Origin: CAZGUH01 sp964529005 | Lineage (GTDB): Bacteria; Actinomycetota; Acidimicrobiia; Acidimicrobiales; Ilumatobacteraceae | Direction of reading: 5' to 3' | Assembly: GCA_964529005.1 (NCBI GenBank) | Contig: CAZGUH010000039.1 | Location: 1 to 34,656, forward strand | Length of the DNA: 34,656 bases | Part shown: positions 23,883-31,630 of the stretch, in pieces | Position numbering within the stretch: position 1 is the stretch's first letter | How the letters are laid out: each line of letters starts with the position of its first letter | The notes under the pieces: generated by a model | Database searches by the model: none | Told to the model about the DNA's origin: nothing | What the model saw: the letters and a program-made list of their open reading frames with translations, nothing else | Made by a program: the position numbers and the translations under genes

Positions 23883-26774
23883 TCACGCGACGATGTTGAC
23901 CATGCGGCCGGGCACGACGATCACCTTGCGCGCCTCCGCTCCGTCGAGAGCGGCGCGCACCTTGTCATCGGCGAGCGCGAGCTTCTCGACTTCTGCCGCA
24001 TCGGCGGACGTCGGCACGACGATCCGCGCCCGCACCTTCCCGTTGACCTGCACCGGCAGCTCGACGCTCTCGGCCACGAGCAGCGCCGGGTCGGCGATGG
24101 GGAACGGTTCGTAGGCCAGCGTGGACTCGTGGCCGAGCCGCTGCCACAGCTCCTCGGCGACGTGAGGCACCAGCGGCGCGAGCATCAGCACCATCGCCTC
24201 GGCGACAGCGCGCGGCGTCGTGCCGGCCTTCGTCAGGTGGTTGTTGAGCTCGATCAGCTTGGCGATCGCGGTGTTGAAGCGCAGGGCCTCCATGTCGGCC
24301 CGCACGCCGTCGATCGTGACGTGGAGCAGGCGCGTGGTCTCGGCGTCCGCTGGCTGGTCGACGATGCGCGTCGTGCCGGTCGTCTCGTCGACGATGTTGC
24401 GCCACAGCCGCTGGATGAAGCGGTACATGCCGACGACGTCGCGCGTCTCCCACGGCCGGCTGGCGTCGAGCGGACCCATCGCCATCTCGTACAGCCGCAA
24501 CGTGTCCGCGCCGTACGCCTCGCACATCTCGTCGGGCGAGACGGCGTTCTTCAGGCTCTTGCCCATCTTGCCCCACTCGCGTGTGACCGGGGCTCCGTCG
24601 TAGAAGAACTGCCCGTCGCGCTCTTCCACGGCGGCCGCGTCGACGTAGATCTCGCGCGTGTCCTTGTATGCCGCGGCGAGGATGTAGCCCTGGTTGAACA
24701 GGCGGTAGTACGGCTCCTTGCTGCTCAGCCTCCCCAGATCGAAGAGCACCTTGTGCCAGAAGCGGCTGTACAGCAGATGCAGCACGGCGTGCTCGACGCC
24801 TCCGACGTAGAGGTCGACGCCGCCGGGATGATCGGGTCGCACGTCCGGCTGCGGCCCCATCCAGTAGCGCTCGACCTCCGGGTCGACGAACGCGTCGGTG
24901 TTCGTGGGGTCGGTGTAGCGCAGCTCGTACCAACAGCTTCCCGCCCATTGCGGCATCACGTTGGTGTCGCGCACGTACTGGCGCGGGCCGTCGCCCAGAT
25001 CGAGCGTGACGTTCTTCCACTCGGACAGGCGATCGAGCGGCGACTCGGGGTTGGAGAACTCATCGTCGGGGTCGAACGTGCGCGGCGAGAAGCTCTCGGT
25101 TTCGGGCAGTTCCACCGGCAACATCGATTCCGGCAGAGCCACCGGCCCGTGCTCGTCGTAGACGACGGGGAACGGCTCGCCCCAGTAGCGCTGCCGGCTG
25201 AACAGCCAGTCGCGCAACTTGTAGGTGATCGTCGCTTCGCCGAAGCCGTTGGACTCCAACCACGCGTTCGTGCGGCTGATGCCCTCGGCGACGGTGTCGA
25301 CGTCGTTGAGGTCGAGCGTTGCGTTGGCGCTGTTGACGTACGGCGCATCGCCGACGTACGCCTGCGGCCACGCCGACGTGTCGGTGGCGTCGATCGTGTC
25401 CGCATCGATGCCGTGCTGCGCGAACCAGGAAGCGGGAGGGCGCTGGATGGCGACGATCGGCAGGCCGAACTGGCGGGCGAACTCGAAGTCGCGCTGGTCA
25501 CCGCTCGGCACACCCATGATCGCGCCGGTGCCGTAGCCCATCAGCACGTAGTCGGCGATCCACACCGGGATGTCCTCGCCGGTGAGCGGGTTGCGAGCCG
25601 TGGCTCCCGTGGGGACGCCCGTCTTGGCGCGCGACGCGTCCTGCCGATCGGTGTCGCGCTTGGCTGCCGCGACCTTCCGGTACGCGTCGACCGACTCCCG
25701 ATGATCGGCGGTGGTGATGACGTCGACCAGCGGATGCTCTGGAGCGAGCACCATGAACGTCGCGCCGAACAGCGTGTCGGGGCGCGTCGTGAACACCGTG
25801 ATCGGGTCGAGCCCTGCCGGAGCGCCGGCGGTCGAGATCGGGAAGTCGACCCGAGCGCCTTCGCTGCGGCCGATCCAGTTGCGCTGCATCGTCTTGATCG
25901 AGTCGCTCCACTCGAGCAGGTCGAGATCGTCGATCAGGCGGTCGGCGTACGCGGTGATGCGCATCATCCACTGCCGCATCGTTCGCTTGAAGACCGGGAA
26001 GTTGCCGCGATCGCTGCGCCCGTCGGCCGTCACTTCTTCGTTGGCCACCACCGTTCCCAGCCCCGGGCACCAGTTGACCGGCGCCTCGGCGACGTACGCC
26101 AGCCGGTGGTCGTCGATCAGCGCTCGACGCTCGGGCTCACTGAGCGACGACCAGGGCCGACCGTCCGCTGTCGGCCGCGATCCGCTCTCGAACGCCTCGA
26201 TCAGCTCTGCGATCGGCCGGGCGCGGCCCTCGGTGGTGTCGTACCAGCTATTGAAGATCTGGAGGAAGATCCACTGCGTCCAGCGGTAGTACGCCGGGTC
26301 GGTGGTGTCGATGCTGCGGCGGCGGTCGTGGCTCAGCCCGAGGCGCCGCAACTGGGCGCGGTAGACCTCGACATTGCGCTGCGTCGTGACCGCGGGGTGC
26401 TGGCCCGTCTGAACCGCGTACTGCTCTGCCGGGAGCCCGAAGGCGTCGAAGCCCATCGTGTACAGCACGTTGCGCCCGGCCATCCGCTGGAAGCGGCTGT
26501 AGACGTCGGTGCCGATGTACCCCAGCGGGTGGCCGACGTGCAGGCCGCTGCCCGACGGGTACGGGAACATGTCGAGGACGAAGAGCTTCTTCTTGCCGGC
26601 AAGCTTGTCCGGGTCGGCCAGGGGACCAGCCGGGTTCGGCGATTCGAACGTGCCGTCGGCTTCCCAGCGGTCCTGCCACCGCAACTCGATGTCGCGCGCG
26701 AGCTTTGCCGTGTAGCGGTGCGGCGGCGTGCTGTCGTCGGTGGTCTGCGGGGAAGCGGGCGGGTGGGTCGACAT
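23883..26774 (-). CDS. leuS: Leucyl-tRNA synthetase
   Basis: 963 aa from ATG 26774; the open frame continues upstream to 27644 only as an antisense shadow of the next gene. Class Ia synthetase charging tRNA-Leu. HIGH motif as HVGH (79-82) in MFPYPSGSGLHVGHPLGY. The large CP1 editing domain with DTLFGATFMVLAPEHPLV and GYGTGAIMGVPSGDQRDFEFA hydrolyses mis-charged tRNA. KMSKS appears as KMGKS (736-740). It ends with the anticodon-binding and C-terminal domains (PVQVNGKVRARIVVP). TAGAGT 10 nt upstream may be the -10. The length is typical for actinobacterial LeuRS. Confidence 0.98.
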   Translation of the reverse strand: MSTHPPASPQTTDDSTPPHRYTAKLARDIELRWQDRWEADGTFESPNPAGPLADPDKLAGKKKLFVLDMFPYPSGSGLHVGHPLGYIGTDVYSRFQRMAGRNVLYTMGFDAFGLPAEQYAVQTGQHPAVTTQRNVEVYRAQLRRLGLSHDRRRSIDTTDPAYYRWTQWIFLQIFNSWYDTTEGRARPIAELIEAFESGSRPTADGRPWSSLSEPERRALIDDHRLAYVAEAPVNWCPGLGTVVANEEVTADGRSDRGNFPVFKRTMRQWMMRITAYADRLIDDLDLLEWSDSIKTMQRNWIGRSEGARVDFPISTAGAPAGLDPITVFTTRPDTLFGATFMVLAPEHPLVDVITTADHRESVDAYRKVAAAKRDTDRQDASRAKTGVPTGATARNPLTGEDIPVWIADYVLMGYGTGAIMGVPSGDQRDFEFARQFGLPIVAIQRPPASWFAQHGIDADTIDATDTSAWPQAYVGDAPYVNSANATLDLNDVDTVAEGISRTNAWLESNGFGEATITYKLRDWLFSRQRYWGEPFPVVYDEHGPVALPESMLPVELPETESFSPRTFDPDDEFSNPESPLDRLSEWKNVTLDLGDGPRQYVRDTNVMPQWAGSCWYELRYTDPTNTDAFVDPEVERYWMGPQPDVRPDHPGGVDLYVGGVEHAVLHLLYSRFWHKVLFDLGRLSSKEPYYRLFNQGYILAAAYKDTREIYVDAAAVEERDGQFFYDGAPVTREWGKMGKSLKNAVSPDEMCEAYGADTLRLYEMAMGPLDASRPWETRDVVGMYRFIQRLWRNIVDETTGTTRIVDQPADAETTRLLHVTIDGVRADMEALRFNTAIAKLIELNNHLTKAGTTPRAVAEAMVLMLAPLVPHVAEELWQRLGHESTLAYEPFPIADPALLVAESVELPVQVNGKVRARIVVPTSADAAEVEKLALADDKVRAALDGAEARKVIVVPGRMVNIVA

Positions 26775-26833
26775 ATCGCAGGCAACTCTACGGCGGGGGC
26801 TGCTGCGAGCAGGGGCGTGATCAACCGGTGCGC

Positions 26834-27718
26834 TCAGGAGTCCTTGCCCTGATCGCGCAGGAAGCGCTCCAGCTCCTCTGCGAGCTCGTCGCCCGACGGC
26901 AGCTCCGCGGCCGTGAAGCCGGGAGCCGCCGGATCGCCCAGTGTGTCGTAGATCCGCTCCAGCTCTCGGACCATCAGCTCGTGTTCGCCATTCCCGGCGA
27001 CGAGCTGGTCCAGGCGCTGGCGTTGCACGATCGCCTCCTGGCGGGCCGCGGCGGCGTCGACCTCGATGCCGACCACCTCCCGCAGACCGTCGAGCAGCGC
27101 GACCGATGCCGCCGGGTACGCCATGGCGCTGACGTAGTGCGGCACCTGCGCCCACAGGCCGATCGGCCGAACGCCGATGTCGTGCATCTCGTGGGCGATC
27201 GCGGCGGCGATCCCTGCCGGCACGTCGACCGAGTTCTTGAGGTAGGTGATCGGCGCGATGGAATCCGCGGACGGCGACGTGACCGACAGACGTGACGGAC
27301 GTGTGTGGGGTGTGGCGAACGGATACGCGCCGACCGACACCATCGTCTGCACACCGAACGTGGTGGCGAGATCGCGCACCGAACGGCAGAACAGCTGCCA
27401 CGCCATGTCGGGCTCGGGCCCGGTCAGCAGCAGCAGGTCGGCGCCTTGCGCGTCGCGGCCGGCGCGCAACTCGATGCTGGGCCAGCTGAGTTCGCGGTGC
27501 ACGCCATCGACGATCTCCATTGTCGGCCGGCGCGCCCGGTAGTCGATGAACGTGTCCCCGTCGAACGTGGCGACCGGGATCGCTGCCGACTCCGCCTCGA
27601 GGATCGCCATCGCGCCCGCCGCGGCGCCGCTGGCGTCGATCCACCCGGTCAGCATCACGACCAGCACCGGGTCGCTGAGCGGGGGCGCCCCCTCGTGGAG
27701 TTGATAGGGCGCGTTCAC
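26834..27718 (-). CDS. PAC2 family protein (proteasome-assembly-chaperone-like)
   Basis: 294 aa from GTG 27718. The PAC2 fold is shown by DPVLVVMLTGWIDASGAAAGAM, FDGDTFIDYRARRPTM, LLLLTGPEPDMAWQLF, VSVGAYPFATPHTRPSRL and GLWAQVPHYVSAMAYP; its C-terminal helices are rich in Glu, Arg and Leu. In actinobacteria PAC2 proteins such as Rv2125 are conserved but their job is not proven. The start codon overlaps the stop of a 21-codon leader ORF in GTGA, so translation probably depends on that ORF. It lies 59 bp upstream of leuS on the same strand. Confidence 0.87.
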   Translation of the reverse strand: MNAPYQLHEGAPPLSDPVLVVMLTGWIDASGAAAGAMAILEAESAAIPVATFDGDTFIDYRARRPTMEIVDGVHRELSWPSIELRAGRDAQGADLLLLTGPEPDMAWQLFCRSVRDLATTFGVQTMVSVGAYPFATPHTRPSRLSVTSPSADSIAPITYLKNSVDVPAGIAAAIAHEMHDIGVRPIGLWAQVPHYVSAMAYPAASVALLDGLREVVGIEVDAAAARQEAIVQRQRLDQLVAGNGEHELMVRELERIYDTLGDPAAPGFTAAELPSGDELAEELERFLRDQGKDS

Positions 27719-27780
27719 GGCGCGGCCGACCTCGCCTGCATGTCGGGCAGATCCGAGCGGCCCCCGGCGATGTCGGTCAT
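27715..27780 (-). CDS. 21-codon leader ORF coupled to the PAC2 gene
   Basis: It begins at ATG 27780, 8 nt after a TAGGTT hexamer, and ends in a TGA that overlaps the PAC2 GTG start (GTGA). The peptide is polar, starts MTDIAGG and ends RSAAP. It carries no run of a single amino acid, so it is not a classic attenuator. Ribosomes entering on the leaderless ORF could re-initiate on PAC2, which has only a weak ribosome-binding site of its own. Confidence 0.45.
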   Translation of the reverse strand: MTDIAGGRSDLPDMQARSAAP

Positions 27781-27788
27781 AGCGGACG

Positions 27789-27794
27789 AACCTA
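27789..27794 (-). promoter_or_regulatory. Candidate -10 (TAGGTT) of the leader ORF-PAC2 unit
   Basis: TAGGTT on the minus strand ends 8 nt before ATG 27780. Confidence 0.4.
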
Positions 27795-27859
27795 TCGATT
27801 CGGGGACCGGGGCCGGAAGCGGGTGGGCGCCTCCGGTGTGGCCACGCAATCCACCTGTG

Positions 27860-27865
27860 TAGCGT
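27860..27865 (+). promoter_or_regulatory. Candidate -10 (TAGCGT) of the thioredoxin-TPR gene
   Basis: TAGCGT ends 6 nt before ATG 27872, with no Shine-Dalgarno sequence, so the transcript is probably leaderless. It lies back to back with the PAC2 promoter. Confidence 0.4.
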
Positions 27866-27871
27866 GAACCC

Positions 27872-28576
27872 ATGGCGATCGATGTCACCGATGCGACGTT
27901 CCAGACCGAGGTGATCGACCGTTCGCAGTCGGTCGCAGTGGTGATCGACCTGTGGGCCCCATGGTGTGGCCCGTGCACGACGTTGGGGCCGATCCTCGAA
28001 AAGGTGATCGATGCCACGAACGGCAAGGTCGTTCTCGCCAAGGTCAACGTCGACGAGAACCCCGGCATCAGCAAGGCGTTCCAGGTGCAGAGCATCCCGG
28101 CGGTCTTCGCGATGAAGGGCGGCCAGGTCGTCGACGGGTTCCTCGGGGCGTACCCGGAGCATGTCGTCGAACAGTTCGTGCGCAACCTGTTGCCGAGCGA
28201 GCACGAACAGCACCTCGCCAACCTGATCGCCGCGGGTGACGAGGCCAGCTTGCGGTCGGCGCTCGAGATCGAACCCGGCAACGAGGACGCCGTCGTGGCT
28301 CTGGCGGAGCTGCTGGTGGCTCGCGGCGAAGGCGACGAGGCGCTCGCTCTGCTCGCCCGCATCCCGGAGAACGACCGCGTGCGCAAGGTCGCCGCGGCGG
28401 CGCGGGTCGGGGCCGAGCCCACCGACGACTACGACGCCAAGCTGACCGAGCTGCTGCCGCGGGTGAAGACCGACGACGCAGCCCGGCAGGAATACGTCGA
28501 CATCCTCGAGCTGATGGGTTCGCTCGACCCGCGGACGGCGGAGTATCGCAAGAAGCTCACCAGCGCCCTGTTCTGA
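27872..28576 (+). CDS. Thioredoxin-TPR protein (CnoX/YbbN-like co-chaperone)
   Basis: 234 aa. Residues 1-110 are a thioredoxin domain with an intact WAPWCGPC active site (Cys32, Cys35), VNVDENPGISKAFQVQSIPAVFAMKGGQVVDGF and its cis-Pro. Residues ~115-234 are helical TPR-like repeats. This matches CnoX/YbbN, which holds oxidised client proteins and hands them to GroEL or DnaK; some family members have lost the CxxC but this one keeps it. Cytoplasmic, with no signal peptide. The next gene starts 2 nt after its stop. Confidence 0.92.
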   Translation: MAIDVTDATFQTEVIDRSQSVAVVIDLWAPWCGPCTTLGPILEKVIDATNGKVVLAKVNVDENPGISKAFQVQSIPAVFAMKGGQVVDGFLGAYPEHVVEQFVRNLLPSEHEQHLANLIAAGDEASLRSALEIEPGNEDAVVALAELLVARGEGDEALALLARIPENDRVRKVAAAARVGAEPTDDYDAKLTELLPRVKTDDAARQEYVDILELMGSLDPRTAEYRKKLTSALF

Positions 28577-28578
28577 TC

Positions 28579-28923
28579 GTGTCATCGATCCGGCGCGCCC
28601 AGGACTACGTCCTCTGGGAAGGGGGACCGGTGCCGCGCGGATCCGACGCGATCACGATCGGTCCGCTCGTCGTCGTCCGAGCGGGCAAGGCCACCCCCTA
28701 CCTCCTGCGGCACGAGCACGTGCACGTCCGCCAATGGAGGCGTCACGGCCCGATCGGGTTCCTGGCGCGCTACCTCGGCGCCTACGTCGTGTGGCGCGTG
28801 CGCCGAAAGGGCCACCACGGCGCATATCGACGCATCCCGCTGGAGATCGAAGCGGATTGGGTGGCACGCCGCTCGCTGGCCACTGCGCCGGCGGGCGAGC
28901 ACGCGCCGACGTCCGTTCGATGA
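28579..28923 (+). CDS. Small protein with a HEHVH metalloprotease-like motif
   Basis: 114 aa from GTG 28579. RHEHVHVRQW contains HExxH, and a downstream Glu in IPLEIEADWVARR could be the third zinc ligand. The segment FLARYLGAYVVWRVR between them is hydrophobic. It resembles small DUF4157-like proteins in which HEhxH is followed by a short helix and an E-x2-A motif. Whether it is an active peptidase is unknown. It sits 2 nt after the thioredoxin-TPR gene, so the two are co-transcribed. Confidence 0.7.
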   Translation: MSSIRRAQDYVLWEGGPVPRGSDAITIGPLVVVRAGKATPYLLRHEHVHVRQWRRHGPIGFLARYLGAYVVWRVRRKGHHGAYRRIPLEIEADWVARRSLATAPAGEHAPTSVR

Positions 28924-29003
28924 TCAGCAGGTAACCTCGGCGTCGGCTTCCCCCTGATTGTCGGCGCAGCGCGAGCGCGCTGCTCACATCGGGAGGAACG
29001 GCG

Positions 29004-29726
29004 CTGGACCCGATCGACCCCCACCCGACTGATCGCGGCGCGCCCCTGCTACCGCCGCGGCCCCAACCGCGCCAGGGCATCGCGCCGCGTGCACGCAGCT
29101 GGATCCAGTGGTTCGGCATCGCCCGGCTGTTGACCACCGCAGCGGCCGTGGTGGCTGTGGGCGCCGGCGGCTACTGGCTTCTGCGAACCCCTCCGGCGCC
29201 GCCGGAGGCGGCACTGCCGCGCGCCTCGACCACGACAGCCGTGGGGGCGCAGAGCCCGCCGTCGACGGTCGCTGTGGCGCAGACGTCACCCGCGACGAGC
29301 GTGCTGGTGCATGTCGCGGGGGCCGTCGTCCGGCCCGGGGTCTACGAGCTGCCTGCGGGAGCCCGCGTCGCCGACGCGATCGCTGCCGCGGGCGGCGCTG
29401 CCGCCGACGGCGATCCCGATCTCGTCAACCTCGCCGCGCCGGTGGTCGACGGTCAGCGGCTGTCGGTCCCCCGGATCGGCGACACCGTGGCGCCCGACCC
29501 CGGGCCGGCGTCGACCGCCTCGGCGGCGCCAGCGGGGCCGATCGACGTCAACAGCGCGGGCCCCGCCGAGCTCGAGACGCTCCCCGGCATCGGTCCGGCG
29601 ACGGCCGCCGCGATCGTGCGCCACCGCGAGCAGAACGGGCCCTTCCCCTCCGTCGACGCGCTGCTCGACGTGCCGGGCATCGGCCCGGCCAAGCTCGACG
29701 CCTTCCGATCGATGGTGACCGTGTGA
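29004..29726 (+). CDS. comEA: Competence protein ComEA (DNA receptor), probable CTG start
   Basis: 240 aa if started at CTG 29004. GGAGG at 28992-28996 lies 7 nt upstream, and there is no ATG or GTG in frame before TTG 29130, which would leave 198 aa and cut into the membrane segment. Order: Pro-rich cytoplasmic N-terminus, one membrane helix (~residues 35-56), Thr/Ala/Pro linker, SLBB-like domain (VLVHVAGAVVRPGVYELPAGARVADAI), and two helix-hairpin-helix motifs (IDVNSAGPAELETLPGIGP and LLDVPGIGPAKLDAF). It binds incoming double-stranded DNA for natural transformation. comEC follows beyond one opposing gene. Confidence 0.88.
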   Translation: MDPIDPHPTDRGAPLLPPRPQPRQGIAPRARSWIQWFGIARLLTTAAAVVAVGAGGYWLLRTPPAPPEAALPRASTTTAVGAQSPPSTVAVAQTSPATSVLVHVAGAVVRPGVYELPAGARVADAIAAAGGAAADGDPDLVNLAAPVVDGQRLSVPRIGDTVAPDPGPASTASAAPAGPIDVNSAGPAELETLPGIGPATAAAIVRHREQNGPFPSVDALLDVPGIGPAKLDAFRSMVTV

Positions 29727-29734
29727 TGGCCGAG

Positions 29735-30205
29735 CTACAGCAGCGCTTTGCCGAGCATCACGTTGGCGACGACGAGCGCCCCGACGACGCCGAGCCACAG
29801 CCCAGCAGCGAGCCAGGCGTACTCGCGCCAGTAGTCACCCCACGCCGCCACGGGCGATCGTGTGGCGCGCACCGTCGCCCAGACTCCGAGCAGCAACCAC
29901 AGCACGGCGCTGGCGGCGATGCCGAGCAGGAAGCGGTTGCCGCCGTCTTCCAGGGGGATTCCGGCGACGAGAAGCAACGGCGCCGCCATGCACGACGCCA
30001 GGAACCCAGCGACTCCGCGAGCCAACGAGGTGCTGCCGCGCAGCAGCACGATGCCGAGCACTCCGAGCGCGGCCGGGGGAGCCAAGGCCACCAAGGCTCC
30101 GGTGCGCCGAATGCTGCGGCGGTAGGCCCGGGGGCCCGCCGGCACCGGAGCGTACGCCGGACCCGTGGCCCGCTGGCGGGGATCGACGAGGTGGTCCAGT
30201 GCCAT
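29735..30205 (-). CDS. Membrane protein of unknown function between comEA and comEC
   Basis: 156 aa with four probable membrane segments (~38-56, 62-82, 90-112, 128-152) and a cytoplasmic Arg/Pro-rich start. It has no recognised family. It is on the opposite strand to comEA and comEC, and its 3' end is 8 bp from comEA. TACGAT 6 nt before its ATG (30217 to 30212) is a clear -10 for a leaderless transcript. Its role in competence is unknown. Confidence 0.7.
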   Translation of the reverse strand: MALDHLVDPRQRATGPAYAPVPAGPRAYRRSIRRTGALVALAPPAALGVLGIVLLRGSTSLARGVAGFLASCMAAPLLLVAGIPLEDGGNRFLLGIAASAVLWLLLGVWATVRATRSPVAAWGDYWREYAWLAAGLWLGVVGALVVANVMLGKALL

Positions 30206-30211
30206 CCGTCG

Positions 30212-30217
30212 ATCGTA
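30212..30217 (-). promoter_or_regulatory. Candidate -10 (TACGAT) of the membrane-protein gene
   Basis: TACGAT on the minus strand ends 6 nt before ATG 30205, the same spacing as at several other starts in the window. Confidence 0.45.
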
Positions 30218-30252
30218 GGGCGGCGCGCCACGCCGGCACAGGACACCCGGGC

Positions 30253-31626
30253 GTGCTGAGCGACGCCGACGTCGCCCTGATCGCGGTCGCGGCCGTGGCC
30301 GGATCGTGGTGCGCCGGGTCGCACGCGCCCGTCGCTGCCGTGCTCGTCGTGCTCGCTGTGATGCGCCTCGCGGTCACCCGCCGGCGACTCCACGCCGTCG
30401 CCGCGATGGTCCTCCTCGGCGCCCTCGCCGCCGGCGTCGGCGACCGGGCCTGGGAGGGGCTGCGACCCGACGTCCTCGGACCCCACCGCGGCGTCGTCGA
30501 GCTCGTCGCCGACCCTGCGCCGCGTCAGGGAGCGCTGCAGATCGTCGTCAGGGTGGGGGAGGAGCGCTACGAGGGGTGGCTGCGCGGCCGGCTCGCCCGG
30601 CGGGTGGCGGCGTTGCGGGCGGGCGAGCGCATCTGGATCGCGGCCGACCTCCAGCCGCTCGGCGCGGAGCGCGCCCGGCAGGTCGCCTCACGACACGTCG
30701 TTGGACGGCTGGACGTGCACCTCGTCGGTGACGTGTTGCCGGCCAACCCGCTCGACCGTGCGGCCAATCGCGTCCACGAGCTGATCGAGCGCGGCGCCGT
30801 GTCGTTCGGCGCAGCCGACGGCGCGCTGTTCCGTGGCCTCGTGCTCGGCGACGACCGCGATCAGCCGCGGGCGATGACCGACGCCTTTCGGGCGGCCGGG
30901 ATGTCACATCTCACGGCGGTCAGCGGGCAGAACATCGCCCTGCTGCTGGCGGCCGCCTCTCCGTTGCTGCATCGCATCGGTGGCGGCCCGCGGTTGGCCG
31001 TGACGCTGCTGTTGATCGGCTGGTTCGTGGTCGTCACCCGCGCCGAGCCCTCGGTGGTGCGAGCCGGGTTGATGGCCGCGATCTCGGCGTTCGCCGTCGC
31101 CCGCGGCGCCCAGGCGTCCGCCGTGCGAGCCCTCGCTTGGACCGTCACCATCCTCGTGCTCGTCGACCCATTGATCGTGGTCTCGATCGGCTTCTGGTTG
31201 AGCGTCGGAGCGACCGCGGGCCTGATCCTGATCGCCCCGCGGCTCGCGCCCGCGCTGCCGGGGCCGCGCTGGCTCGCCGATGCGGTGGCGATCACGATCG
31301 CGGCCCAAGCCGGCGTCGCCCCGGTCAGCTGGGCGGTGTTCGGCACGCCGCCGATCGCCTCGCTGCTGGCCAACGTGCTCGCCGTGCCGGTGGCCGGCGC
31401 GGTGATGCTGTACGGGACGCCAGCGGGCCTGCTCGCCGGAGCGTCGCCCCCGGCAATCGGCGCGGTCGTCCAGATCCCGAGCCGCATCGGCGTGAGGTGG
31501 GTTGCCGTCGTGGCCCAGCTGGCCGCACGCCTGGAACCGCCGGCGCCGTGGCCGGCGGTGCTGTGGCTGGTGGTCGCGATCGGCGTCGTGGTCGTGCTGG
31601 CGCGCAACCGTGCGACACCCCGGTGA
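30253..31626 (+). CDS. comEC: ComEC/Rec2 DNA-uptake channel, lacking the MBL domain
   Basis: 457 aa from GTG 30253. An N-terminal membrane pair is followed by an OB-like extracellular domain (GVVELVADPAPRQGALQIVVRV...). The multi-span 'competence' domain then begins at the signature ALFRGLVLGDDR and AFRAAGMSHLTAVSGQNIALLLA. It moves single-stranded DNA into the cell. Full-length ComEC (~700-800 aa) ends in a metallo-beta-lactamase nuclease domain; here the frame ends soon after the last membrane helix with no such domain. Similar short ComECs are known in actinobacteria (e.g. M. tuberculosis Rv2414c), so this is not necessarily a truncation. The next gene starts 4 nt later. Confidence 0.9.
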   Translation: MLSDADVALIAVAAVAGSWCAGSHAPVAAVLVVLAVMRLAVTRRRLHAVAAMVLLGALAAGVGDRAWEGLRPDVLGPHRGVVELVADPAPRQGALQIVVRVGEERYEGWLRGRLARRVAALRAGERIWIAADLQPLGAERARQVASRHVVGRLDVHLVGDVLPANPLDRAANRVHELIERGAVSFGAADGALFRGLVLGDDRDQPRAMTDAFRAAGMSHLTAVSGQNIALLLAAASPLLHRIGGGPRLAVTLLLIGWFVVVTRAEPSVVRAGLMAAISAFAVARGAQASAVRALAWTVTILVLVDPLIVVSIGFWLSVGATAGLILIAPRLAPALPGPRWLADAVAITIAAQAGVAPVSWAVFGTPPIASLLANVLAVPVAGAVMLYGTPAGLLAGASPPAIGAVVQIPSRIGVRWVAVVAQLAARLEPPAPWPAVLWLVVAIGVVVVLARNRATPR

Positions 31627-31630
31627 TGGG

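Noticed and set aside
24129..26852. 907-codon plus-strand frame opposite leuS
   Set aside because: Shadow of leuS with no recognisable motif.
26775..27644. N-terminal extension of leuS to a much earlier start
   Set aside because: The extension is antisense-like Arg/Gly-rich sequence covering the PAC2 gene in another frame; LeuRS homology begins just after ATG 26774.
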